Source of the DNA: Chromatiales bacterium (ex Bugula neritina AB1)
GTDB taxonomy: Bacteria > Pseudomonadota > Gammaproteobacteria > Granulosicoccales > Granulosicoccaceae
DNA length: 64,000 bases
Direction of reading: 5' to 3'
Assembly (NCBI GenBank): GCA_001730015.1
Contig: MDLA01000080.1
Location: 124,001-188,000, forward strand
Part shown: positions 1 through 8,771 of the stretch, piece after piece
Layout of the letters: each line of letters opens with the position of its first letter
How positions within the stretch are numbered: the first letter of the stretch is position 1
The notes under the pieces: generated by a model
The model's input: the letters and a program-made list of their open reading frames with translations, nothing else
What the model was told of the DNA's origin: nothing
The model's database searches: none
Program-made: the position numbers and the translations under genes

Positions 1-1
1 G

Positions 2-526
2 ATCAAGCCTGCTGCCGGTTCAAAAGGTGTTACCCGTTTGCTGAATGAAATTATTCACGCTCATAGTGAAACCAGAGCACGAGTTTACGAGGCAAGCCAA
101 AGTGAGCAGATGGAGCAACAGTCGTATACGCTCAGCGAAGTATTTCAACGTCTTCAGCGGACTGCACATACCGGCAGTTCGATTTGCCTGTGCACAGATT
201 TTTCACGCTATAACCCGGAACATTCAGCTTATGTTCGCCAGCTGCTACTGCACAATCATATGGCGGTTTGTAGAATCTATGATCCCCTGGAGGCTGTCTT
301 ACCCCCACCCGGTCGCTACACCGTCAGTAACGGAATCAAACGCTCCAGCTTCGACAGTTCTGCGAGTGCGGTACGACAACAGTATGCCGAGGCCTTTGCC
401 AGTCGCACGCTCTCTCTGAAGCAGCAATTCGCAGGACACGGTAATTCATACCATGAATGCGCTGTCACCGATAATCTTTCAGAGGTTGCGGGTAACATGC
501 TCCGCCGACTACCGGGAAGCGTTTAG
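2..526 (+). CDS. DUF58 domain protein, C-terminal part (5' end outside window)
   Basis: The frame is open to the left edge, so only about 174 C-terminal residues are visible. They resemble the C-terminal half of DUF58 proteins, the cytoplasmic partners of MoxR ATPases that often carry a degenerate von Willebrand A fold. The stop codon is immediately followed by the GTG of the DUF4381 gene, which indicates co-transcription. The assignment rests mainly on context: DUF58, DUF4381, two VWA proteins, a TPR protein and BatD is the standard Bat operon order. A MoxR ATPase gene would be expected just upstream, outside this window. Confidence 0.75.
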   Translation: MKPAAGSKGVTRLLNEIIHAHSETRARVYEASQSEQMEQQSYTLSEVFQRLQRTAHTGSSICLCTDFSRYNPEHSAYVRQLLLHNHMAVCRIYDPLEAVLPPPGRYTVSNGIKRSSFDSSASAVRQQYAEAFASRTLSLKQQFAGHGNSYHECAVTDNLSEVAGNMLRRLPGSV

Positions 527-1261
527 GTGGATCAGACTGCAGAGCAATTGCTGGCCCGGTTGCGAGATCCGCACTTGCCACCCAGCCTCGAGTGGTGGCC
601 ACCGGCGCCAGGGTGGTGGCTGCTTGCGGCACTGGTTATTTTGCTGGTGGTACTGCTTGTCCGATGGCGGATAGCTCGGAGAAAACCTCATTGGCGAAAA
701 AGCGCATTGCAGATACTGGATCAGCTGGACGCTCGCAGATTGCATACGGCAAAGGATTGTAGCGAGGTATTGTCGGATTGCTCAATACTGATGCGGCGTG
801 TCGCTATTGCCGTGAGGCCACGCGAAGAGGTCGCTCAACTAACCGAAGCACAGTGGCTGAGCACGCTCGATTCAATTAGTGGCACGGACCAATATAGCGC
901 CGGCGGTGGTCGCTTGCTCGTCCGCCACCCTTACATGGCACCCGGACAAGTGTCATCTGATCAGGTCGAACAACTGTTGCAGCTGATGAGACGAACTATC
1001 AATGCGTCGCAGGCGGCACCGGCAGTCAGTTCACAGCAGATTTCAAACTGGTCAGATCGAGAAATTCAGGCAGCGGATTTGCGCCTTGGCCAGCTGCCGC
1101 CGCCCCCTGATGCAAACAATACCCGCCATTCTGCAGCATTGTCTGACAGTGAAAAACAGCAGGAAACCGAAAGCACGGATGTAATGCGATACAAAAGCTC
1201 GGGAAGCAATTCAGTATCAGTGCGGGAGCAAAGTGAAGGGCATCGACATGTTCGCATTTGA
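527..1261 (+). CDS. DUF4381 domain membrane protein of Bat operon
   Basis: The 244-residue protein has a short N-terminal segment, one strong transmembrane helix at about residues 30-48 and a basic cytoplasmic stretch after it. This is the plan of DUF4381 proteins found between DUF58 and BatA genes. The GTG start directly abuts the previous stop. The first 160 or so residues match the family layout. The remaining 80 are polar, Gln/Ser-rich and not recognisable, making this longer than the family members I know, and the gene end overlaps the BatA start by 14 bases. Its biochemical role is unknown; by position it probably belongs to a MoxR/Bat membrane complex. Confidence 0.75.
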   Translation: MDQTAEQLLARLRDPHLPPSLEWWPPAPGWWLLAALVILLVVLLVRWRIARRKPHWRKSALQILDQLDARRLHTAKDCSEVLSDCSILMRRVAIAVRPREEVAQLTEAQWLSTLDSISGTDQYSAGGGRLLVRHPYMAPGQVSSDQVEQLLQLMRRTINASQAAPAVSSQQISNWSDREIQAADLRLGQLPPPPDANNTRHSAALSDSEKQQETESTDVMRYKSSGSNSVSVREQSEGHRHVRI

Positions 1262-2228
1262 ATGGTGGTGGATGGTTGCCGTGTTGCCGCTTCCACTGTT
1301 GATCAGGTGGCTGGCTCCGGCTGTACCAGCGCGTCGCCAGGTGGCTATACGGGTTCCTTTTTTTGACGATCTGCATCATTTGACAGCGGACTCAGGTCCG
1401 GTATCCGGATCCTCGCTGAAACTGTTGATTGCCAGCCTGATGTGGATTGCCCTGATTCTAGCGGCTATGCGGCCGCAATGGCTGGGTGAAGCGACCGATA
1501 CCCCCTTATCTGGCCGCGACCTCATGCTCGGTCTGGATATCTCGGGAAGTATGCGCGAGCGTGATTTCCAGATTGAGGGCAGATCAGTGGAAAGGCTCGA
1601 TGCAGCTAAAATTGTTGCATCAGAATTTATAGCCAAGCGTGAAGGTGACCGCGTCGGGTTAATTCTGTTCGGCGACAACGCGCAGGTTCAAACACCGCTT
1701 ACTTACGACCTCGATACCGTGCAGCATTTTCTATCTGAATCGGTAGTGGGTCTGATTGGTTCGTCGACCGCTATCGGTGACTCTATAGGGCTGGCAGTAA
1801 AGCGGCTCCGTCAGCGGCCAGCTGATTCTCGCGTGTTTATATTATTAACAGATGGTGCAAACACAACCGGGGCCGTTGAGCCCGTTGATGCAGCGCGTGT
1901 TGCCGCAGAGAATGGTATTCGAATTCACACGATTGGTGTTGGTGCTGATCGAGTCACCGTGCGTGGTCTGTTCGGTACAGAAGTGATCAACCCGTCAAAG
2001 TCGCTGGACGAACCCACGCTGAAAGAAATCGCCTCATTGACCGGCGGCGAGTATTTTCGTGCTAGAAATACCGGCGAGATGGTGAAAATCTATGAGTTGA
2101 TCAACGATCTTGAAACAACCGAACTCGATGGCGTGCAACTACGGCCACTGGCAGAGTTGTTTATGTGGCCGCTTGCTGTCGCGCTCGGCTTGAGCGCATT
2201 GCTTATCTGGTACCGGTCTCGAATATAA
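1248..2228 (+). CDS. BatA-like von Willebrand factor A membrane protein
   Basis: The 326-residue protein has N-terminal hydrophobic helices at about 5-22 and 57-74, a VWA domain, and a C-terminal helix near 300-320. The metal-binding MIDAS motif is intact as D97-x-S99-x-S101 (DISGS), with a downstream LTDGAN segment typical of VWA folds. The ATG at 1248 is preferred over the upstream GTG at 1233, because GAAGGG lies seven bases before it and the resulting N-terminus matches BatA proteins. Bat proteins have been linked to stress tolerance and envelope integrity, but no reaction is known. It overlaps the genes on both sides. Confidence 0.85.
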   Translation: MFAFEWWWMVAVLPLPLLIRWLAPAVPARRQVAIRVPFFDDLHHLTADSGPVSGSSLKLLIASLMWIALILAAMRPQWLGEATDTPLSGRDLMLGLDISGSMRERDFQIEGRSVERLDAAKIVASEFIAKREGDRVGLILFGDNAQVQTPLTYDLDTVQHFLSESVVGLIGSSTAIGDSIGLAVKRLRQRPADSRVFILLTDGANTTGAVEPVDAARVAAENGIRIHTIGVGADRVTVRGLFGTEVINPSKSLDEPTLKEIASLTGGEYFRARNTGEMVKIYELINDLETTELDGVQLRPLAELFMWPLAVALGLSALLIWYRSRI

Positions 2229-3229
2229 TGGAGAATTTTCATTTCATTCGTCCGTATTGGATGCTTGCAGCACTGCCATTGCTGTGGCTGTTGTGGCGGA
2301 CTGTTCGCGCGTCGCAGCGAAGCAATCAATGGCAGCGAGTGGTTGATCCGGCGCTGCTGGCAAACCTGGTTGATGACAATCAATCGCCGGCGTCACGCCA
2401 GCCGATTTTATTAGTCGGTGTGTTGTGGCTGGCAGCCCTTATCGCACTGGCCGGACCCAGCTGGGAAAAGCAGCAAGCACCGGTTTATAGAGGTTTGTCA
2501 GAACGGGTACTTGTAGTGGATCTGTCTCTGTCGATGAATGCAGCAGATGTCAAGCCGTCGAGAATCGCCCGGGTTCGTCAGAAACTCAGTGATATTCTAG
2601 ATCGGTCGGGTGAAACCCAGACAGCGCTGGTGGTATATTCGGCAGTGCCTTATATCGTTTCGCCTTTGACTGACGATGTGCAGACTATTCGCTCCATGCT
2701 GCCATCGCTGGCAACGAATATTATTCCGGCGCAGGGCAGTCGCACATCGCTGGCGCTGAAAATGGCACAGCAGCTTCTTAGCAGTGCCGGAAGCAGGAAT
2801 GGCAGTATCTGGTTATTTACCGACAGCCCAGTCGATTCCGGCGCCGACAGCGTAGCTGAATCAATCAGGTCGGACGGATACCAGCTGTCTATAATCGGCG
2901 CGGGCACGGCAGAAGGTGCGCCAATTGCAAATTCTTCCGGTGGGTTTGTCAAAGACAGAAACGGCAATATAGTGATAGTAAAACTTGCAGCATCGCCGTT
3001 GCGGGAATTAGCAGCAACAGGTGGCGGAACCTATACGACATTGACAACCAATGACGACGATATAGCAAAATTGTTTGCCTACACTGGCAACGGCTTACCG
3101 CCATCTATAGAAGGTATAGACGAAGACGCTGAACAACGTCAAACCGAAATCTGGTTAGAGCGAGGCCCCTGGATTTTGCTGTTACTGACACCATTGACCG
3201 CGCTTATATTCAGACGGGGTTGCCTGTAA
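2228..3229 (+). CDS. BatB-like von Willebrand factor A membrane protein
   Basis: This second VWA protein of the operon has 333 residues, helices at about 10-26 and 59-76, a MIDAS motif at D98-x-S100-x-S102 (DLSLS), and a C-terminal membrane helix. The start was set at the ATG inside TAATG, which overlaps the BatA stop by one base, rather than at a further upstream non-ATG codon. BatA and BatB pairs usually occur together and probably form a membrane-anchored heterocomplex with the TPR protein encoded next. That complex is inferred from family knowledge, not from the sequence. Confidence 0.85.
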   Translation: MENFHFIRPYWMLAALPLLWLLWRTVRASQRSNQWQRVVDPALLANLVDDNQSPASRQPILLVGVLWLAALIALAGPSWEKQQAPVYRGLSERVLVVDLSLSMNAADVKPSRIARVRQKLSDILDRSGETQTALVVYSAVPYIVSPLTDDVQTIRSMLPSLATNIIPAQGSRTSLALKMAQQLLSSAGSRNGSIWLFTDSPVDSGADSVAESIRSDGYQLSIIGAGTAEGAPIANSSGGFVKDRNGNIVIVKLAASPLRELAATGGGTYTTLTTNDDDIAKLFAYTGNGLPPSIEGIDEDAEQRQTEIWLERGPWILLLLTPLTALIFRRGCL

Positions 3230-4146
3230 TGCATTCGCTTCGCTCTCAGATGCTGCCAGCGTGTGGTTTCCTGTTGCTGCTTTTTTGCGGCCAGGTGCAA
3301 GCTCTGGAGCTTGACCGATTGTGGCTGCGCGCTGATCAGCTAGGTCGGAAATTACTGGAGCAGGGTCAGGCTGCGGAGGCAGCAGAAATGTTTGAAGATT
3401 CACAATGGCGCGGTTTGAGCCACTACCGGGCTGGAAATTTTGCAGAAGCGCAGAAAGCGTTCTCTGACGCGAGTGATGATGCCGGACTATATAATGCGGG
3501 CACCTCGGCTGCGAAGGCAGGGGACTATGCGCTGGCATTGGAAAAACTGGAGCAGTTGGTTGAGCGGAATCCGGAATATCCGGACGCCAGTCATAACCTG
3601 GAAATCGTTCGCCAACTACTCGAAGATCAGCAGCAAAATCAGCAGCAGGACTCGTCGCAGGATTCATCCGATGAATCGTCAGACGAATCCAGTGAGCAGA
3701 ATCAGCAGGAATCACAGCAGAATGGTGAGCAGGCTGACGGAGATAATTCACAACAGAATTCCGACAGTTCCGACGGGAGCTCCGGTGACTCGCAGGCAAA
3801 TGAGAACGGGCAGTCAAACGGTGAGCTTGCAGCCAATTCTCAGCAACCCGGCGAACCGGAAGCCCCCCCAGACGAACAGCAGGCCAGTCCCGGGCAAGCA
3901 GAAGAGGACCCGCAAACGCACGGGCAGCAAGGCGTGGCAGACCCGGAAGATAATGGCGAGTCAGAAGGCGAGCGCACTGCGGATACTGCGTTGACAAGCA
4001 GCGGTGAGATCAGTGAAGACCAGCAAGCGACCGAGCAGTGGCTGCGTCGCATCCCGGACGACCCATCTCAGTTGTTGCGTAACAAAATCAGGTTAAATCA
4101 TATGATTCAGCATGCTGATGTACAGGATATGCCTGAACCATGGTAG
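3229..4146 (+). CDS. TPR protein of Bat operon (BatC-like) with acidic Gln/Ser tail
   Basis: The ATG lies in a second TAATG overlap. The product has 305 residues. It begins with a signal-peptide-like hydrophobic segment (about 8-27) and then has TPR-like helical repeats at about 45-125. From about residue 130 to 265 it is low-complexity sequence dominated by Gln, Ser, Glu, Asp and Asn. A short conserved-looking segment at the C-terminus (about 265-295) resembles the end of other Bat-operon TPR proteins. Such proteins are thought to scaffold the VWA partners in the periplasm. The low-complexity tail should be excluded from similarity searches, because it will give spurious matches. Confidence 0.8.
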   Translation: MHSLRSQMLPACGFLLLLFCGQVQALELDRLWLRADQLGRKLLEQGQAAEAAEMFEDSQWRGLSHYRAGNFAEAQKAFSDASDDAGLYNAGTSAAKAGDYALALEKLEQLVERNPEYPDASHNLEIVRQLLEDQQQNQQQDSSQDSSDESSDESSEQNQQESQQNGEQADGDNSQQNSDSSDGSSGDSQANENGQSNGELAANSQQPGEPEAPPDEQQASPGQAEEDPQTHGQQGVADPEDNGESEGERTADTALTSSGEISEDQQATEQWLRRIPDDPSQLLRNKIRLNHMIQHADVQDMPEPW

Positions 4147-4154
4147 GAAGATCT

Positions 4155-5948
4155 ATGAGCGAGGGCGTAAGCCGTGTCGGGGCCGGTCAGCCGGCTGATC
4201 GATATTCTGTTTTAGCGGTGCTGTTTACACTGATAGCCTTGCTGGGCCCGATTACCGGCTGGGCTGCCTCGCTGACAGCTAATGTTGAGCGAAAGACGGT
4301 GATCGACGGTGAGTCGGTGCTATTGTACATTGTCGGTGAAGACCTGAAATCACTACCCGACACCTCAGCTCTCAACCAGCGTTTCGATATTCTCGATTCC
4401 AGAGTGTCCAATAGCCAGATTCTCACTAATGGCGGCATGCAGTCGAAATTCACTTTGCGCTTCGAGTTAATACCCAAACATCTCGGTGCCACAGAGATCC
4501 CTGCGTTCGAAGCAGATGGTCATAAAAGTCTGCCAATTACCGTTGAAGTGGTTGAGAGAGGTACGCCGGGCAGTGTTCCTCGTGATAACGTTTTTGCAGA
4601 AATCACAGTGAGCAGCGATACACCTTATGTGCAGGCTCAGGTGGTTATGTCGTTACATTTGTTTGACGACGGCACTTTAGCCGCCGCAGATCCGATGGTG
4701 CCAGACATTCCCGGCGTTCAAATTGAAGCACTCCCGGTTGGCAAGCAGAGAATTGAAAAGCGCAACGGATCCGAATACCGGGTCCACACCTGGCACTACG
4801 CGTTATTTCCACAAAAAAGTGGTGAGGTGGAAATACCGCGGCTGCAGATCGTGGGCAGCGTGAAGGATCCGGGCTATGGCGGGAACCTGATTCTGCGTAA
4901 TACGCCGACTCGCAGAATTTCAGTTCGCACTCAGGCGGTCACTCTGAAAGTCCGCACTAAACCAAAGCAAAGTACCGCAAGCTGGTGGCTGCCGGCGGAG
5001 CAACTGGAGCTTCGCCACAAGTGGTCAAGTGGCTTTGAGAAGGCGCGTGTCGGAGATCCGCTGACGCTGGATTTACAGTTGACAGCCAGGGGAGTCACAT
5101 CAACGCAGTTACCTGAATTAGTACTGCCGGATACACCGGCCCTTAAGGTATACCCGGATGTGCCGGGTCTGGTATCTCAACCGGAAGCCGACGGATTAAT
5201 TAGCCAGCGTAGCCAGAAATGGTCAATTATTCCACAGCAGGCAGGTGAAATTGTGATACCGGCGACCACGGTCAAATGGTGGGATACCGTCGCTGACGTT
5301 GAACGGGAAGCGGTGTTTGCAGCGCAAACGATACGGGTGGCTGCAGCAACACCTGAGCGCAATGGAAATCCGGAACTTCCAGTCGGCAAACCTGAGACGA
5401 CCTTGCCGGATGCCGTGCCGGATGCGCAGGCAGAGATACCTGCAGGCAGCGAATCGCTCAATGCTAAGCCAGCGAGTTTGCCGTTCGGGCTGTTGCCTGC
5501 TCACGACAACCTCTGGGTGTGGCTTGCTGCAGTGCTGGCGATTGGCTGGCTAGTGACCATTATCTGCTGGTTACTCAGTATTCGAAACAGCCGGTCCGCA
5601 GGCAAAACTGACAAACCGGTTACTGACGACAGCAGGTTCGAACGGCAGCGACTGAAGGATCTGAAAGTGCTCAGCCGCAGTGGGTCACTTACTGAATTTC
5701 GAGAATCACTAATGCAATGGTCAGAAGCACGATGGCCGGACAAAGCGCCGTTGAATCTGGCGGAGATAGGTAATAGGCTGTACAATCCGGAACTTGAAAT
5801 GCGCTTGCACGAACTTGATGCAGCCGTATATTCACGAGCAGGCAGCTCTGTGTCGCTGCCTGGCCTCTATGCCTGTTTAGTTGAATCTCTCAGTAGCAGT
5901 CGTCGAAAACCACGGCCGGCAGGCCCAGATCCATTGCCACGGTTATAA
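4155..5948 (+). CDS. BatD family protein (oxygen-tolerance type)
   Basis: The 597-residue protein has a signal peptide-like N-terminus (hydrophobic at about 22-42), a long beta-rich periplasmic region, one transmembrane helix at about 458-478 and a cytoplasmic tail with several basic segments. This is the architecture of BatD. An in-frame ATG at 4140 overlaps the previous gene, but the ATG at 4155 has AGGA six bases upstream and is the better start. This is the last gene of the Bat operon; the next gene, ccmA, starts 78 bases later. The function of BatD is not established beyond links to aerotolerance and envelope stress in a few bacteria. Confidence 0.85.
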   Translation: MSEGVSRVGAGQPADRYSVLAVLFTLIALLGPITGWAASLTANVERKTVIDGESVLLYIVGEDLKSLPDTSALNQRFDILDSRVSNSQILTNGGMQSKFTLRFELIPKHLGATEIPAFEADGHKSLPITVEVVERGTPGSVPRDNVFAEITVSSDTPYVQAQVVMSLHLFDDGTLAAADPMVPDIPGVQIEALPVGKQRIEKRNGSEYRVHTWHYALFPQKSGEVEIPRLQIVGSVKDPGYGGNLILRNTPTRRISVRTQAVTLKVRTKPKQSTASWWLPAEQLELRHKWSSGFEKARVGDPLTLDLQLTARGVTSTQLPELVLPDTPALKVYPDVPGLVSQPEADGLISQRSQKWSIIPQQAGEIVIPATTVKWWDTVADVEREAVFAAQTIRVAAATPERNGNPELPVGKPETTLPDAVPDAQAEIPAGSESLNAKPASLPFGLLPAHDNLWVWLAAVLAIGWLVTIICWLLSIRNSRSAGKTDKPVTDDSRFERQRLKDLKVLSRSGSLTEFRESLMQWSEARWPDKAPLNLAEIGNRLYNPELEMRLHELDAAVYSRAGSSVSLPGLYACLVESLSSSRRKPRPAGPDPLPRL

Positions 5949-6026
5949 AATTGTTTAACACGGTCAAAACCTTGTACCGACGTTTGATGCGTGTGCCAGT
6001 CGCTTTGCGTTCTGCCCGGCAATTTC

Positions 6027-6650
6027 ATGAGTAAGCCGTTATTACACGTTAAAAACCTGGCTGTCTTTCGTGGTGAGCACTGTGTATTTGCGGGGCTTGA
6101 TTTTCAGTTGTTCAGTGGCGAAATCCTGCAGTTACACGGTGATAATGGCTCAGGAAAAACCACGTTGCTTCGAGCTTTGTGCACCCTGTTGCCTCTTGAA
6201 CAGGGCGTAATATTCTGGCGCGGAGAATCACTGCCCGGTGCGCGGGCACGATTTTTTACCGAAATGATCTATTCGGGCCACAGCGAAGCGATTAAGAGCG
6301 ATTTGTCACCGCGTGAAAATCTGATAGCCGGCGCTGCACTTCGAGGTTCCGCCGATGTTGACATCGATTCAATTCTGGTACGGGTGGGGCTGACCGGCAA
6401 AGCAGATTTACCCTGTCGCTTATTGTCAGCCGGGCAACGACGTCGGGTAACGCTGGCGCGACTTCTAACCAGTCGCACAGCATTGTGGATTCTCGACGAA
6501 CCACTGACTTCGCTGGACATGGATGGCCGATCGCTGGTTGAGAAACTGATAACCGGGCATGCCGTCGACGGAGGTGCTGTTATCTATACCACTCATCAGC
6601 CACTGAACCTTGAAGGCTGCGAAGTCCGATCTCTGAAGATGGGACACTAA
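6027..6650 (+). CDS. ccmA: Heme exporter ATP-binding protein CcmA
   Basis: This is the ATPase of the CcmABCD complex, which releases holo-CcmE during cytochrome c maturation. The 207-residue product has a Walker A motif (GDNGSGKTT, about residues 37-45), an ABC signature-like LSAGQRRR, and a Walker B followed by DEP (LWILDEPLTSLD). The length is normal for CcmA. The ATG at 6027 was chosen over an upstream GTG because it places the first beta strand at the normal distance from the N-terminus. It is the first gene of a nine-gene ccm operon, and its stop overlaps the ccmB start (TAATG). Confidence 0.95.
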   Translation: MSKPLLHVKNLAVFRGEHCVFAGLDFQLFSGEILQLHGDNGSGKTTLLRALCTLLPLEQGVIFWRGESLPGARARFFTEMIYSGHSEAIKSDLSPRENLIAGAALRGSADVDIDSILVRVGLTGKADLPCRLLSAGQRRRVTLARLLTSRTALWILDEPLTSLDMDGRSLVEKLITGHAVDGGAVIYTTHQPLNLEGCEVRSLKMGH

Positions 6651-7318
6651 TGGGCCAGGCCTTCTATGCCTTATTGAAACGCGATTTGCTGCTCGCATTG
6701 CGACGTCGTGCAGATTGGCTGAATCCGCTTGTATTTTTTGTCATTGTCGTTACTTTATTTCCTCTGGGCGTTGGACCGGACAATGATCTGTTGCGGGAAA
6801 TTGCACCCGGGGTGTTGTGGGTAGCGGCACTGCTGGCGACGCTTCTCGCGCTTGACGGTTTGTTCCGCAGTGATTACGACGACGGAAGCCTTGAGCAGCT
6901 ATTGTTGTCGCCGCAGCCGCTGTCGGTGCTGGTGCTGGCTAAAGTACTTGCTCATTGGCTGATCACTGGACTGCCGTTGCTGTTGTTATCACCGTTGCTG
7001 GCTGTTGTAATGCAGTTGCAGGTAACGGCTATTCCGGTGTTGCTGGTATCGCTGTTAATCGGTACGCTCACGTTGAGTCTGGTGGGTGGTATCGGCGCTG
7101 CGCTAACTGTGGGATTACAGCGCGGCGGTGTGTTGCTGGCGTTGCTGGTTCTGCCACTATTTATCCCGGTACTTATATTTGGCAGCAGCAGTGTTATTGC
7201 CGCTGCATCGGGCTTTGCTGTTGACGCCCAGATATCCCTGCTTGGAGCGTTGCTTCTGCTGGCTCTGGCACTCGCGCCGATAGCAATCGCTGCGGCATTG
7301 CGAATTAGTTCAGAGTAA
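6650..7318 (+). CDS. ccmB: Heme exporter membrane protein CcmB
   Basis: The 222-residue product is almost entirely hydrophobic, with about six predicted membrane helices, as expected for the CcmB subunit that pairs with CcmA and CcmC. The N-terminal RDLLLALRRRADWLNPLVFF segment is characteristic of the family. Its ATG overlaps the ccmA stop by one base. A 60-base gap follows before ccmC. Confidence 0.95.
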   Translation: MGQAFYALLKRDLLLALRRRADWLNPLVFFVIVVTLFPLGVGPDNDLLREIAPGVLWVAALLATLLALDGLFRSDYDDGSLEQLLLSPQPLSVLVLAKVLAHWLITGLPLLLLSPLLAVVMQLQVTAIPVLLVSLLIGTLTLSLVGGIGAALTVGLQRGGVLLALLVLPLFIPVLIFGSSSVIAAASGFAVDAQISLLGALLLLALALAPIAIAAALRISSE

Positions 7319-7378
7319 TGCGGTCTACTCCAGGCAGTATCATTATTTAACCTCACCGACCGCCGGAGACTTGCACGC

Positions 7379-8122
7379 GTGTTTCAATGGTTTCATCGAC
7401 TTGCCGCATCGAAAAACTTCTACCGCCTGGCAGAGATTCTCGGGCCGTTGTTTGGTGTTATTTGCGCCATCCTGCTTACGATGGGTTTGTATCGCGGCCT
7501 GTTTGTCGCACCGGCAGACTATGAACAGGGTGAGAGCTATCGAATTATCTACGTGCATGTGCCGTCTGCATGGATGTCAATGTTCGTCTATATGGTGATA
7601 GCTACCTGCAGTGCCTTCTTTCTGATCTGGAAAATGAAGCTTGCCGATATTGTCGCCGAGGTATCTGCGTCTATGGGCGCTGCTTTTACGTTTCTGGCTC
7701 TGGCAACGGGCTCATTATGGGGGAAACCGATGTGGGGCACCTGGTGGGAGTGGGATGCTCGACTCACTTCAGAGTTGATATTACTGTTTTTGTATATAGG
7801 CTATATGGCATTGCGGGCGTCAATTGATAATCGCGCAACCGCGTCACGTGCGGCAGCGATTCTGGCACTGGTCGGGGTGGTGAATATTCCGATCATTCAC
7901 TACTCGGTAGAATGGTGGAATACGCTTCACCAGCCGGCGTCTATTACCAAGCTTGATACACCATCAATTCACATCAGTATGCTAATTCCACTTTTAATGA
8001 TGGCGCTGGGCTTTACGTTTTTCTATTTGACCAATATGTTATCCAGAGCGCGCAGCGTTATTCTCGAACGAGAGGCGAATACCGGTTGGGTGAAACAGCG
8101 CTTACAGGAGAATCGTCTGTGA
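7379..8122 (+). CDS. ccmC: Heme-handling membrane protein CcmC
   Basis: CcmC presents heme to CcmE in the periplasm. The 247-residue protein has six hydrophobic segments and the tryptophan-rich WWD motif in the loop after the third (about residues 118-127, reading GTWWEWDARL), plus flanking histidines near HVPSAWM and NIPIIHYSVEWWN. The start is a GTG with GGAG about ten bases upstream. The stop overlaps the ccmD GTG in the form GTGA. Confidence 0.95.
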   Translation: MFQWFHRLAASKNFYRLAEILGPLFGVICAILLTMGLYRGLFVAPADYEQGESYRIIYVHVPSAWMSMFVYMVIATCSAFFLIWKMKLADIVAEVSASMGAAFTFLALATGSLWGKPMWGTWWEWDARLTSELILLFLYIGYMALRASIDNRATASRAAAILALVGVVNIPIIHYSVEWWNTLHQPASITKLDTPSIHISMLIPLLMMALGFTFFYLTNMLSRARSVILEREANTGWVKQRLQENRL

Positions 8123-8313
8123 CTGAATTCTTTGCAATGGGTGGTTACGCCATTTATGTCTGGCCGTCATTCGGCCTGACACTGGTGGTGATGACCATCA
8201 TCCAGTGCGCCAGTATATTGCGTCGTCGTAAAGCAATTGCTGCAGTTAAACGACAACACGCTGCGAATGCTCAGAGTGAGCAGCGAATTTCTAATAGTGG
8301 TGATCCCGTATGA
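8119..8313 (+). CDS. ccmD: Heme exporter small subunit CcmD
   Basis: The 64-residue protein has one membrane helix (about residues 14-34) followed by a basic, helical cytoplasmic tail, exactly the form of CcmD, which stabilises CcmC and CcmE interactions. The start is a GTG overlapping the ccmC stop, with CAGGAG nine bases upstream. It lies between ccmC and ccmE with overlaps on both sides. The protein is too short to be called from sequence alone, but operon position makes the call safe. Confidence 0.9.
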   Translation: MTEFFAMGGYAIYVWPSFGLTLVVMTIIQCASILRRRKAIAAVKRQHAANAQSEQRISNSGDPV

Positions 8314-8771
8314 ACCCGGTTCGAAAGCAACGATTAATACTTATTACACTGATGATACTTGGTGTCGGTGGAGCGGTTTCTCTGCTGTTGAAAGCGTTCA
8401 ATTCTAATATTCAGCTGTTCTACTCGCCTTCGGAAGTAATTGCCGGTGAAGTACCGCAGGGAGCGGAGTTCAAAATAGGTGGACTGGTATCGGCCAATAG
8501 CGTTGTGCGGGAAGGTGATGGTCTGACGGTGCAATTTGATCTAACCGATAACGGAGAGACAGTACCGGTGCGCTATACCGGAATTCTGCCCGATCTGTTT
8601 CGCGAAGGGCAGGGCACGGTTTCAATAGGCAAACTTGATAATAACGGGGTGTTTATAGCAACCAAGGTTCTGGCCAAGCACGATGAAAACTATATGCCAC
8701 CGGAGGTGGCCGATGCGCTCGAAAAAACGGCCGCTAAAAAGCACGGACAAAATACGGTAAATTTGCAATGA
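8310..8771 (+). CDS. ccmE: Cytochrome c-type biogenesis heme chaperone CcmE
   Basis: CcmE is the periplasmic heme chaperone that binds heme covalently and passes it to CcmF/H. The 153-residue product has an N-terminal anchor (about 8-27), an OB-fold beta barrel, and the heme-binding motif with His124 and Tyr128 in the sequence AKHDENYMPPE. The ATG overlaps the ccmD stop (ATGA). Confidence 0.95.
   Translation: MNPVRKQRLILITLMILGVGGAVSLLLKAFNSNIQLFYSPSEVIAGEVPQGAEFKIGGLVSANSVVREGDGLTVQFDLTDNGETVPVRYTGILPDLFREGQGTVSIGKLDNNGVFIATKVLAKHDENYMPPEVADALEKTAAKKHGQNTVNLQ

Noticed and set aside
3182-3997. A 271-codon minus-strand frame inside the BatB/TPR region
   Set aside because: Shadow of Gln/Ser-rich coding sequence; no domain and no start signal.
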